Source of the DNA: Leptidea sinapis
Lineage: Eukaryota > Arthropoda > Insecta > Lepidoptera > Pieridae
Direction of reading: 5' to 3'
DNA length: 64,000 bases
Assembly: GCF_905404315.1 (NCBI RefSeq)
Contig: NC_066293.1
Coordinates: 759,001-823,000, forward strand
How positions within the stretch are numbered: the stretch's first letter is position 1; each line of letters begins with the position of its first letter. The notes under the pieces were generated by a model. The model did no database searches. It saw only the letters and a list, made by a program, of their open reading frames with translations, and was not told the DNA's origin. The translations under genes and the position numbers were made by a program. Shown piece after piece: positions 44,662 through 56,600 of this stretch.

Positions 44662-45572
44662 TTATGGTAGTTGCTTGTCTTTTCCAATGGAATAAATTTT
44701 GTGAATTTTCTTTGAATGCTTTCGATCCGATCCTTATGAACTTGGTAGACAGGGTTCCAAATTGCCGTAGCATATTCAAGTTTGCTTCTAACTAGTGTAG
44801 AAAACAATTTTTTTTTCGTTTTAAGCTTTTTGAAAGGCTTCGCGTTTCTGAACAAAAATCCTAGCATCTTGCGCGCTGATCTGCAAGTGTTTTCGACATG
44901 AACATTAAATCGTAGTTTTGTGTCTAGTGTGATTCCTAGGTGACGTATAATTTCAAGTTTCTGCAGTGGGCAGTTGCTAATTGTATATTTGTGTTCGGTT
45001 GGAGAGCGTGTACGAGTGAAGCTAATAATGGAACATTTTACAGGATTTAGATCCATGCCATTTAAATTACACCAGTCAGCAATTCTATCGATATCTTCCT
45101 GCAAGGATAAAGCGACATCATGAGTTAGTATTTCTTTTGTAAGCTTTAGATCGTCTGCAAAAATCAAGCATTTTGAATTTATTACACATTTGGTGATGTC
45201 GTTTATAAAAATATTGAATAAGAGTGGCCCCAAAATTGATCCCTGGGGAACACCCGATGTTACTTTAAATGGTTGAGAACAATAGCCCTTTAAAGCAACA
45301 CATGAACGTCTTTCCGCGAGAAATGATGAGAGCCATGATAAAATTGATCCACCAAAGCGAAAGGAGGAAAGCTTTGTAACTAGCAATCTATGATTAACTT
45401 TGTCGAAAGCCTTCGAGAAATCTGTATAAATAACATCAACTTGTCTACGAGAGTCAACAGTAGTTGATCTGGCAGCGACGAATCTATACTGGGCTTCCGA
45501 GAGCTCGTAAAGAACACGGCGTGACAATATTGGGTGCAACAGATACTCGAATACTTTTGATAAAGTTGACAC
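44662..45572 (-). pseudogene. LINE C reverse transcriptase, main part
   Basis: Blocks in order are STLSKVFEYLLHPILSRRVL, VIYTDFSKAFDKVNHRL, GVPQGSILGPLLFNIFINDI, KCLIFADDLKLTKEI, HLGITLDTKLRFNVHVENTC and RSKLEYATAIWNPVYQVHKD. It is open from 45572 to the mariner junction at 44661. The upstream connection to the endonuclease is frameshifted near 45600-45840. Confidence 0.87.
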
Positions 45573-45838
45573 AATCGAGATCGGCCTGTAATTGGTAATA
45601 TTCTCACGACCACCCTTTTTATAGATTGGGACAATTCTAGATCCTGCTATTGCTATATCCTGATATTGCCTACCACATTTGATTTGAGGCTTATTGACAA
45701 CGGTGGATGATGATCGTCAACTATACTGATGGGGTGGCAACATTATTAACAGTGATTTGGGTAGTATTTGACAGGACCAGATCCAGTACTCTTTCGTTGG
45801 TGTTAAGTATGGAATTAAATTGTTTGAGTTCGTGTTCT

Positions 45839-46395
45839 TCAATGAAGTCTACAATGATATAATCCAGACTGCAACAACACGATGGATATAAGTAGTTTAA
45901 CTCGGGCAGTTTTGACCATGTTAAAGTCTCCTACAACAAGAACCTGTTCGTTTTTGTAAATTGCTTTGGTAGTGTTTGTCAAGAAATCATTAAGTGTATC
46001 TCTTTTGATCGGTGGCGGTAGATAAACAGCGCAGATAGCCAAATAGCTTGGTTTGTTTTTTATCAGCACATCTACTGTCACCCTCAGATCTTCGCAATTG
46101 TTCTCCCATTGCGGTATTCGATTATATTTAATTTGATTTTTAACCGCAATTAAGACTGCTCCTCCATTTTTAGCTTTGTTTATATTTATTTCTTCCTATC
46201 TCTACGATATACTATGTAGCGACTATCAATAAACTCTGCATCAAATACACCGTCATTGAGCCATGTCTCAGTGAATATGAGGACATGGAAATCATTAGAT
46301 AAGATATTAAGTTTAACATCCCGTATTTTACTCTTTATCCCTCTTACGTTCTGGTAGTATATATTTAGATTGGCGAACTGTTTCGAGTCCCGCAT
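45839..46395 (-). pseudogene. LINE C endonuclease fragments
   Basis: 46395-46186 reads LNIYYQNVRGIKSKI, LIFTETWLNDGVFDAEFIDS. 46081-45839 reads NKPSYLAICAVYLPPP and VLVVGDFNM. These are AP-endonuclease blocks with a frame break between them. The first four codons (MRDS) belong to the tRNA-like repeat, not the LINE. Confidence 0.82.
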
Positions 46396-46406
46396 CGTTC
46401 ATAAAA
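46381..46406 (+). repeat. tRNA-like repeat, right part
   Basis: CGAGTCCCGCATCGTTCATA completes the unit begun at 37184-37284, giving the B-box and 3' acceptor strand. Confidence 0.75.
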
Positions 46407-46936
46407 TTTTAATAATAAATAAATTAAATACTTTGAAGTGAATACAGATAAATGTTTGTTATTAACCAGTTGTTTATTGCTCAACATGGAGATAACAGTT
46501 ACATAATATCATATATTATCACCTATTTAAAACAAACGTACGGTTCAAACGTATACCTTCCTCTCTCACCACTTTACGCGACACGCGCGGTATTAACGTT
46601 AGTACGATTTCACGACAAATATTAACCGCGGGTGCTCATTCACATTAACAACATCTTTTTATTTATTTTTTTATATGTGCATGTGCAATCAGTCCCCAAA
46701 CTTCTTTTAAATTTATACGTAATTTCTGAACAACATCTATCATTTGACTATCGTATTGTAGCAACAGCTCGGACATAGTCAAATTGGTCCTTCGAGCCGG
46801 ATGGAGGGTTCGACCGTCAAACAAAACAAAAACATTGCAAATTTGTGAGTCTGGTGAATCTACTTGTTAGTACTATACCGATACCGTTATATATCTCCTC
46901 CTGACTCAACTGTCTTTAATTTTTTCCTTTTGGAAT
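46407..46936. other. intergenic DNA with a retroelement-type primer site
   Basis: TGGTCCTTCGAGCCGGAT at 46794-46811 repeats the Tyr-tRNA primer site of the BEL/Pao element and is followed by unrelated sequence. It may be the remnant of another BEL/Pao leader. An ATTAAA on the minus strand near 46916 could serve the SR-protein gene. Confidence 0.45.
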
Positions 46937-47069
46937 TTAAAAATAGTTGAAATGTGCGGCGGGCCTATGACTCACCGCGCTAGACGAGGCCGCCAGGGTG
47001 TCGCGCCGCTCAGTGGGGCGCGGCCCCCGCCAGGTCCACACACAGGACGGCGGCGGGGGCGGCGCGCCC

Positions 47070-47690
47070 TCAGCTGCGGCGGTGGCGGCCGCCCCGGCGC
47101 CGGCGCTCGCGGCGCGGTGGCGCGGCGTCCTGCTCGGCCCAGCGCTCGTAGGCGCGCTCCCGCTTAAGCCACTCCTGATACTTGTACCACCACTCCTCCC
47201 ACTTGACGTAGTCGGCCAGCGTGAGGCCGCGCAGGTAGCCGCGCTGCTTGTAGTAGTCGTAGCGCACACGCACGTCGTCCCACGACAGCAGGCCGCCCGG
47301 CGCCGCGGCCGCCAACTCCTCGGGGTAGGCGCCCTCGGCCGCGCCGTCCGGGCCGGGCGCGGGCGCGGGCTCGATGTGCACGTGCAGGCCAGCGCCGGGC
47401 GCGCGCCGCGTGATGCGCATGTTCTGCACGCGCGCACCGCGGGCCGCCGACCACTGCGCCATCTTGCCGAAGCGCTCCGACAGCGTGAGCCGCTGCGGCG
47501 CCGCGTCCGCGCTGGCCTCGCTCTCCTCCTCCGACGACGAGCGCGTGAGCGCCGCCGCCACCACCGCGACCGACACGCCCCCGGCGCCGGCGCCGCCCGC
47601 CGTCCGCCGCTCGCCCTCGCGCTTGATCTGCGCCGGGTGCAGCGGGGGCGCGGCCCGGACGCCGAGCTGCGACCGCTGCCACTCCAGCAC
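47070..47690 (-). CDS. last coding exon of the SR-type protein
   Basis: The acceptor CGCCAG precedes VLEWQRSQLGVRAAPPL; the stop TGA is at 47070-47072. It is very GC-rich (so all six frames look open) and encodes a Ser/Glu patch (SSSEEESEASAD), SERFGKMAQWS and a Trp/Tyr-rich helix. The SERFGKM motif recalls short helicase-binding motifs of mRNA-export adaptors; this is only a resemblance. Confidence 0.82.
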   Translation of the reverse strand: MLEWQRSQLGVRAAPPLHPAQIKREGERRTAGGAGAGGVSVAVVAAALTRSSSEEESEASADAAPQRLTLSERFGKMAQWSAARGARVQNMRITRRAPGAGLHVHIEPAPAPGPDGAAEGAYPEELAAAAPGGLLSWDDVRVRYDYYKQRGYLRGLTLADYVKWEEWWYKYQEWLKRERAYERWAEQDAAPPRRERRRRGGRHRRS

Positions 47691-50600
47691 CTGGCGCATA
47701 TACACATTGGGTTATATGGGTACTAAACTCGATGGCCAACAGGTATACAAGTGGTTAACATAAGGGTCGATGGATGACGTCACCGTATCAAGAGTGATTC
47801 TAGATAACGAGATAGTTGACCTTCACAGAGTGCAAAAAGTAAACCAACAGTCTAGTAGACCGCGATCCCTAATAGTAAAGTTTACAAGCCCTCGCATTCG
47901 AGACGAACTGTTTAAATTTCAATCGAAAATACCCTAAAGAAAAGCTGCACTCTGGTCACTCAGGAATTGGCGATAACAGACAGTCCATATACGTTACAGA
48001 GCACCCATCGCCCATTAATAAAAAACAGCATGCAGCCGCTCGAATTGCCATCAAAGAAAAAAAATACGAGTTTTTGTGGATCCGTAACGGAAGAATATTT
48101 GCTCGAAAAAACACTGCATCGAAATCGTTTATTATTGATTGCGATGAAAAACTAAAAAAGCTGTAATCGTGGTTGTAGTTGCTTCTCTGATTCAATTCAT
48201 TTTTCACATTTTTTATTTTTGGATTTGCATATTTCCAAAATTCTATATATTTATTACCAGAATGTAAGAGGCTTGAGAACCAAAGGAGAGAAATTCCGCT
48301 TAAACGCATTACAATATGATTATGACCTAATAGTTTTGACTGAAACCTGGCTAAATGATACAGTTTTTGACCATGAGTTTCTGGATCTTTGGTACAACAT
48401 TTTTAGAAAAGACCGTTGCTCAACAATCTCATCCAAGAGAAAACAGGATCTCAGGACTCAACTTTCCTAAAGAGTGTTAAAAGTCGCACCCTAAGCTTCA
48501 ATAAATCTGACTTTAGTTAAGTAAATGAGGACCTGTCGCGGTTGCAACGGTCAAAAATTTGGGAAACAAGCGCAACAGTAGATCTAATGGTGGATAAGTT
48601 CTATTCTACCATTCTACCATTACTAAAAGATAACACGCCGTACACATGAATCATATCCTACTTGGTTTAGTAGCTCTTTAAATAAGTGTTCCAAAGAAAA
48701 ACTTATATTTCATAAAGATATAGGCTATATATACCAAAATCCTAGAGACAAAGAGACTTTTGAAATCTTGAGAATTAGATATGAAAAAATGTTAAGAGAA
48801 TGGTATTGCACGTTTAAGGGAAAGGCTGCCATAACTATGAAAAAAAGCCCCAAACACATATGGTCTTTTGTAAATAATTTAAAACGCAACAGTGGCTCTA
48901 TACCACACCAAGTTCTCCTAGGCCCCAAAATGGCAACCAGTGGAGAAGAAATATGCGAACTTTTTTCAGTAAGATTCAGTAATACTTCCAATCAGTATAT
49001 AAGGCTCAGCCCCCAGGAACAGCAACCCATTCGCATATAAATTTTCCGTCCGAAAGTTACTCTTCATTAGGTGAAATTTCATTAAGTGACTCTGAGATTT
49101 TTACAAAGTTAGTAAGACTTAACCAATGTAAAGGTATGGGCATGGATGGAGTTCCCAATATTGTATTAACTAAATGTGCTGAAAATTTATCTGTTCTTTT
49201 GTGTAGGTTGTATAATAAATCTATACGTGATGGTGTGTTCCCCTCAATATGGAAAACGGCGAAAGAGAAATGTCATCTCAAATTATCGTCCAGTATCCAT
49301 CCTACCAGCTCTTGGGAAAGTTTTTGAATCGATAGTACACCAGAAAATGTATTGGCACATTAAACAGTATATACACCCACAGCAGCATGGTTTCTTACCA
49401 AAAAAATCGACTATAATTAATTTAATTGGATTAATTGAGGAGGTCGCGAAAAGTATTGATGAAGGTAAGGAAATGGACTTTATATATACCGATTTTAGTA
49501 AAGCTTCCGACCTCATTTACCATGACTTATTACTGCGGAGGATTTTGGAAATGGGTATTCATGGTTCATTATACAGGTGGTGCGAATCATATCTCAAAAA
49601 TAGAACTCAAATCGTTAAAATCCAAGATTATGTATTGAGAGCATAGTCAATACCCATGGGGGTACCTCAAGGATCTCACTTGGGTCCACTATTCTTTATC
49701 AAATTTATGAATGATTTAGCATATGACTTAAAATGTGATTTTAAAATGTATGCTGACGATTTAAAATTGTACAAGAAAATACAGCAGGATGATGACAACA
49801 TAATATTACAGGAGAAACTGGACAAAGTAAACAACTGGTGTAGACCTAACAAAATGTTGTTGAATGAAAATAATTGCTATTGCATATGCTTCTCAAAGCA
49901 TAAGAGACTTAGGAGTAATAGTTTACAGGTCATTAACTTTCAGGGAACATTTTGAAAGCATTATTAAAAGATCTTCCAAGCGTTCTGGTTTTATCTCTAG
50001 GCTTATTACTTTTTAAAGATCCGCATCTCTTAACCACAATCTTTTCAAGCATCGTCAGAAGCATATGTACTCTTACAATAGTTGTATATGGTCTCCAAAG
50101 TACTTGGTTCACTCTGCAAGATTGGAAAATATTCTTAATGTTCTGTTCTCATTGTAACTCTCATAAAATGGATATTTTCTGTGGGTCTCTCGCCTCAGCT
50201 AAAGCCAAAATTAAGGCTATAATATGAATTAATAAACATAATGAATGTTACTTTATCTCCTTATAAACTTGTATAAATGTAACCTAAAAATATAAATCTA
50301 ACTTCTTCCGGCTCATTTGATTCAGTCTCGTGCCAGATTTTGGCGAGAAAACGCGTCCTGAGGATGCCTCGTGTAGAGGCGAAACACGTGTCGAATTGTT
50401 TAAAGACAAATATTGGCGGAATTAACACTAAAGAAAACTCAAATCATTTGTAGTATAATAGGCATTAGCTAAATGGTGGACAATCTTGATTCCCTTGTTT
50501 TTAAATAACTTATTAGTTTGATTTTGTGTAGACTTCAGCATATTGATGTAATTTCAACTCAATACCTCTGTCTAGACAGACAGACGGAAGGAGGTCCGGA

Positions 50601-53600
50601 GCCCCTACAATACCAGCAGTAAGGTGGTCACCTTCTCCTCGCGGCTCCTCTTGCTGGCCTCGCGCGCCTTCATCAGCTCGCGGGTGGGCGCCGCCCCCGC
50701 CGCCGCCGCTCGCTTGCTGGACGACGCGCTCGGCGCCGCGCTGTAACGACGACCACACTTCTGTTACGACACGCTTATTTGACTTGTGTGTGACATGTTG
50801 TGGCAGTGGGCAGGGAGGGATCCTCAATAATGTGACATCATATTTTTTTCAATATATACTAGTCAAAACAAAATAAGGGCCACTTGATTTTTTTTGACCT
50901 CTTTAGCAATAATATTTTTTATGTATTCTCAAGTAGCTGATTATTTATCGTGGTGTTACCTTATTTGTTTACACACATTTTTTAGTATTCCACCTGCATA
51001 ATTGTTTAAAGTGGGTAGTTTTTGATAATTTATTGGAACTACTTGATTCTATCCGATTTAAAGACGGATTTCAACTCAGTCAAATTGACGATTCTGTCAA
51101 GAACACTATAAGTTTTGTTTAACCAGTAGCTGAATTAACATTTTAAAAAAGTTATGCCGAGAATTCGACGTCATATGGACTTGCCAACCGTACCTAGTGC
51201 CGTACCATTGCCTCAAGAAGACCATGCGCAGCGTTCTGTGGCGTTGTAGCTGGGTTTTTCCCGGCGAACGATCCAGAATGCTTGGAATCGTTTTCAAGAG
51301 ACTGGGAGTGTAATCAGGAGACGGGGATTTGGCAAAGTTCGAGCAACTACCGCAGAGAAGGACCGCTAACGTACGCTTGACTGCGCGCAGAGAACGCTGC
51401 ATGACAGCCTGCTCCTTACATAAGCGTTTGCGGCAGGCTACGGTACACGTCGTGTTAGTGATCAAACCATTAGAAATCGTTTACACGAGGACCTGCAGTT
51501 CTCCAGGAGACGCGTAGTGCATATATCATTAAAAGAGCTCATCGTGCAACCCGATTATCGTTCGCAAGGCAGCATCAGTATTGTTTACGGATGAGTGCAA
51601 AGTTCAACTTTTAGTGATGACCTTCGCATGATGCGTGAAGGCGAGCGATTTTCGGATGCTTGTATCCATGGAAGTGACAGATTTGGGGGCCCCAATGTTA
51701 TGGTATGGGGAGGAATCTCTATGTCGGGCAGAACCGAGCTGGTAATTCTAAATGAAGGCATAATAACAGCTCAACGTTACATCAAGGAGGTCGTAACACC
51801 CCATGTGGTCTCATATGCATAGAGAATCAGCGCCATATTCCATCTGATGCACGATAATGCTCGCGCTCATACAGCTAGAGAGGAGGCTGGTATACATAGG
51901 TGTTGCCCTGGCCTGCAAACAGTCCGGATCTCAATCCCATTGAACACATGTGGAATTCACTGAATTGCAGTGTTCGAAGCACAAACCAACCCGTGCACAA
52001 TAAAGACAGCTAATAAACATTCTGAATCAAGCTGGGAATCAATTCTTCAAGAAACAGTGGTACACCTAGTGGAGAGTGTACCTTCTAGGCTTCAAGAGTG
52101 CATTAGAAAACGAGGAGGGTATACTAGATATTGAGGAAATTCAAAAATTTATAAAATTTAAATTTTTTTCAAAAATTTTTTTCTTCACTAATTATTTTTG
52201 CAAAATTGCTATTTTTGAAAAAGTTGAGAAAATGTCATTTTTTTTTATTGTTTGCATCAATATTTTATGCTGTCTACAGTAAAAATCAATTAATTTATCC
52301 AATAGAATCATTAATCAACATTTAAACCTCAAGAATTCATGAGAATACTGTAAAAACGTGGTGGCCCTATTTTTGTTTCAACGAGTATATATTTTTATAT
52401 CTAAGTATTTTAGCACTAATTTTAAACTACTTATAAACTTGTAAATGTAATATTATTGCTGATTTCATAATTTCATAAATTTCTAAACGTAAAATTGCGA
52501 AATATGTGACATCACACTTAGTAGAGAGGGGTCTCACAATGTGACCGGGGTCTTGTGACCCTGCCCTCATTCTTATTGTGACAAGAGATCATTAAATTCG
52601 TGTGACGTAATTTATGCATTTCCCGCTTGATGCGAGGTGCTTTTTTTATGAAACACGTGTTACCAAATTATACATAAGTAGCCCCTTTACAATATAAATA
52701 TACCCTCGAGAGCATAGAAATCGTACACTCTAAGATTTTCTTTAAAAATGGTACATTCCGTTAAATATATGAAAATCTGTTATATTAACTTACGGTGGTT
52801 TACTCTTGTTGTTGTTGGCGGCGGCGGGCGCCGTCTTCTTGTTGCCCGAGCACACCGAGCACGACTCGTCCGAGCAGGTGCTGTCGCTGGAGCCCGACGA
52901 CGACTGCCACAAACACGTCACGTTATTTTTGGAACAGTGTGAACTCTAAGACATACACAGATCTGTTCTTTGGAACTTTGCCACTGATTTTTGTGGTAAG
53001 AAAAACTGCAATCCGCCGACTGCCCCTCTCTCTCTCTTACCGTGACTGCCGATCTTGTTTTGTCTTCAGTTGTGAAAGAGTCAGCTTGCGTGTTCACGTT
53101 TCTCTGTGATAAACTCGCGCGCCACGTTTTTTAGAGGTTATAGAAATGGTTCTTACGCCAAAACGCAAACATAAAATTATAACCATAGCTGAAAATTGTG
53201 TAATAGACAATAGAGATGACGTAAAGAAAAAGGAATAGAAACTACAGGTCAAACTTAAAAAAGTCCAGGTTTAAGAAAAACGCTAAAATTGCCAGATAAT
53301 TTAATGCTCGAAGAAGCGCACACTTGGTTTTTAGAGCAAATTTATCAGGTGAAATCATAATGCAAAAAGTCAAAGTAGGCTGGATTATTTTAAAAAGCGC
53401 CATGGCATACGTCAGGTGAGAAAGTCTCTAGTAATGTGGGGGTTGTTCAACCGTTCCAAGAAAAGTTTTTGAAAGTGAGGAGAAGAAGACCTGTGTCCTG
53501 AACCAATCGACAATGCAGACAAATCAGGATTGTTTTGGAAGGTTCCCTCAGATTAAAATTAAGCCTCTTCTACTTTAGTGCACCCGGTACCCAGGTATCT

Positions 53601-56600
53601 AAAACAGAATCACTTTTATGCCTTGTGTAAACAAGTCAGCGAAGTATAAATTACTGTTACTAGTCGTCGGGAAGGCTAAAAAGCCGAGATGTTTCGGATC
53701 CGTAAAAATGCCGGGGCGTTATCTATGACAGAGACGTGGTCGGGTAACTAGATATATTTTCCTGGAGAGGATCATAGGATATTTCATTTCAAAAGTCAAA
53801 CATTGTTTAAAAAAGTAGGTCCACCACAAAGAACATCGTTACGCCTAGATAATGCGCTCGGACGTCTAGACGCCGAAGATGGCAATTTTTCTGTACAGTG
53901 CCACCAAACTACACATACTCGAGTGAGCCTAATGGATCAAATCAAAACATCTCCGCAGTATATCGATTAGAACAGTATATATAGGCTGATATATATCGCT
54001 TCCGCTTTTGTACTTACAATTTTGTCACATTCCAATTTCCGTGTCGTATCAATTACAGTTCCAGCCTACCTGGGCATTTTGAGCATCTCTTATCGTCAGT
54101 TATTCTGTTTGTGTGTTATGATCGCGGTTGTCACTCACCCGGCGCGGGTCGGCGGGCGAGGGCGGGCGCGGGCGGGGCGGCGCGCGGCGCGGCGCGGGCG
54201 GTCGGCGGCTGACGAACAAACAGACAAACAACGATCATCACCTGGCACCACCAAACACACATTTATAATACTTACATGCAACTGTTGTGTGATAAGGGGG
54301 CTACAACACGAATGTTATAATACTATCACATTACTGTTTTAACACCTAATTATCAACAGCTGCATACAAGACTTTATCTACACCCAGAACATGAATTCTC
54401 TAAAAGATTCTGAAACAGTTAGCTCACTGCTAACATTAAAACACCAGTCCTAGTAGTGACCTAATATCATCCATTAGGTACTGATTATATACAAATAAAC
54501 TAAGTATTAATGAAAGAATTATTTATTTAGTTGTAATTTGCATTTTGTTTAGTGCAATTATTAAAATTCACTTGAATATTATGTTCTTTTGCAACATTCA
54601 CATATCTGGCAGTGTGTTGTCAAAACTTGAATTTATAAACAAAACAACAATGGCGGGGATTCGCGTAAACGAAAATATTATTTTTAAAAATTCATACAGA
54701 TCCCACGTATCGAGCAATAAAAATGTGTCTGTCTGTTGAAACTCTTTGCCTATGAATGAAAGAAGTGTTGTTATGAAATTCAGTACAACATTACACCACT
54801 CGTTTGGATGATGTAATGGTTATTAGGACATTGGGTGTTTTAATGTTGGCAATAAATAAGCTAACTGTTTCAGAATCTTTGATAGAGGATTTAAAGCATG
54901 GGTGTAAATAAAAGATATAAATTAACTTTCTATAATATATGGAGACATATTGACTGTAACAAAAATGTCACAACTGTCCCTATTTGTCAGATCAGCTGCC
55001 AAACTCACCACGACTCACTCACAGTCTTTTAACTAGGCACTCACCAACATTACCTGGGTATCTTGTGAGATTCTCGCTTTTTTACTAAAAATTAGTATTA
55101 TACTTTTTAATATACTCGAGTAAAACTAACATCAGTAACATATGTTTAAACTTGATAAAAAAAAGTGTGTGTGTCAGCTCCAACACCCGACTGGAGCTTA
55201 CTCCTCAAGGACGATTGTCATTGATCAGGTACTAAACAAAATAAAGTCCAATGAAGTTGGTTATAAATAAACATACAGCAGAAGCTAATAAAAACGTATT
55301 AATTAAAAAAATATATAAATTTTAAAATAACAAATTATAAGTTATAATGGAAACTTAACAAAACTTCTTCATAATTATTAATATTGATTTTTCTTATGGT
55401 CAAGTACCTAATTATTAAAATCTGTGATCAGCGCCATCTATCGTAATCCGTTATGTTGTCGTTCTCGGTATATTCAGTGTTCGATTATGAAATACAAAAT
55501 AGTTTATAAAAGTGATACTAGATAACTTTTAATCTAAACTTAGATGGGGTGTTTGTCGTTAAACGCCAACTAATAAAGTTTAGGAAACTAACATACATTA
55601 GCCACAACACTTCTTATTGCAAAATAAAATAATTTTCAAAAGTAACGCTAGGTAGCCTACACGACAGCCTACAGGTTTTACTCTCCATATTTTTCTCATA
55701 CCGGGCGCCTTATATGAAAATCTATTCTTAAAGAGTAAACTCCAATAAACTCCAAAAATTACCAGTTCAATATTCAGTTGTAGTGGCTAGTCTCACCTCG
55801 GTGGGGATCTCTTCGGGCTGCGCTTGGGACTGCGCCTGGGACTACGCCTTATGGACCGCGAGCGCGACTTCCTCTGGACGGATGTGCGGCGCAGCGGAGA
55901 GCGGCGCCCCGGGGGTGAGCGTGACCAGCGACCCAGCGGGGAGCGCTCGCGGCGACCCAGCGGCGAGCGGGTGCGACGCGCCAGCGGCGAGCGGGACCGG
56001 CGACCCAGCGGCGAGCGAGACCGGCGACCCAGAGGCGAGCGAGACCGGCGACCCAGAGGCGAGCGAGACCGGCGCACTACCGGTGATCTGAAACCAAGAT
56101 AAGATTCTCGTATTTAAATATTTACAATATTATTTATTAAAAGTGAAGGCTTCTAGGATTATCATCATATATCAAAAAGAATTCTGAAGGAATCAATTTT
56201 GAGAAAATAAATGCCTTTTATATTATAAGTGTGCAAGTTGATGTGATCTACATGGACTTCAACAAAGCTTTAGACCGTGTTGACTTTATTTTGACATAAC
56301 TTTCTCCTGTTCAAATCACAGAGCCTCAGAATACATAGTAACTTATTATTTAGGCTGAAATCATATCTCACCAACTACTCGTGGACTGTTATTTTGGAAG
56401 GCTTAAGATCAATTTACGTTACTGTAACATCCGGCGTCCCCCAGGGCTTGCACTTAGGTCCTTTATTTTATTATGCATATATTTGGAATATGCACTCGCG
56501 TCAGATTCGATAGAGGATATGATGGCCCGTGTCATACACCACCTGGTGGTAATTATTGCAGTTCATACTACATCCTCACTGTCATTGTTCCGGGACGTGA

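Larger units (their letters stand above)
37284..46380 (-). mobile_element. Jockey-type LINE C, 5'-truncated, carrying nested insertions
   Basis: On the minus strand it starts at the endonuclease (46380) and ends in poly(A), seen as a T-rich run at 37284-37310. It is inserted in the B-box of a tRNA-like repeat. It is split at a TA by the DD41D mariner; without the mariner its RT frame runs straight through the junction. A short Helitron-like insertion (37505-37825) lies in its 3' UTR. The family resembles LINE D at 47765-50250. Confidence 0.85.
47765..50250 (+). mobile_element. Jockey-type LINE D, degenerate, in the last intron of the SR gene
   Basis: It is antisense to the host gene. The order is ORF1 end, endonuclease, RT, all broken. 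Its left edge lies about 75 bases from the splice acceptor at 47691. It is related to LINE C (shared IYYQNVRG and LTETWLND blocks). Confidence 0.8.

Noticed and set aside
46937..47763. Several long open frames on both strands over the GC-rich exon
   Set aside because: High GC removes stop codons in all frames. Only the 47690-47070 minus frame joins in phase to the upstream exons.
55783..56102. Plus-strand open frames over the RS exon
   Set aside because: Shadows of the 24-bp coding repeat; the minus strand has the matching splice signals and phase.
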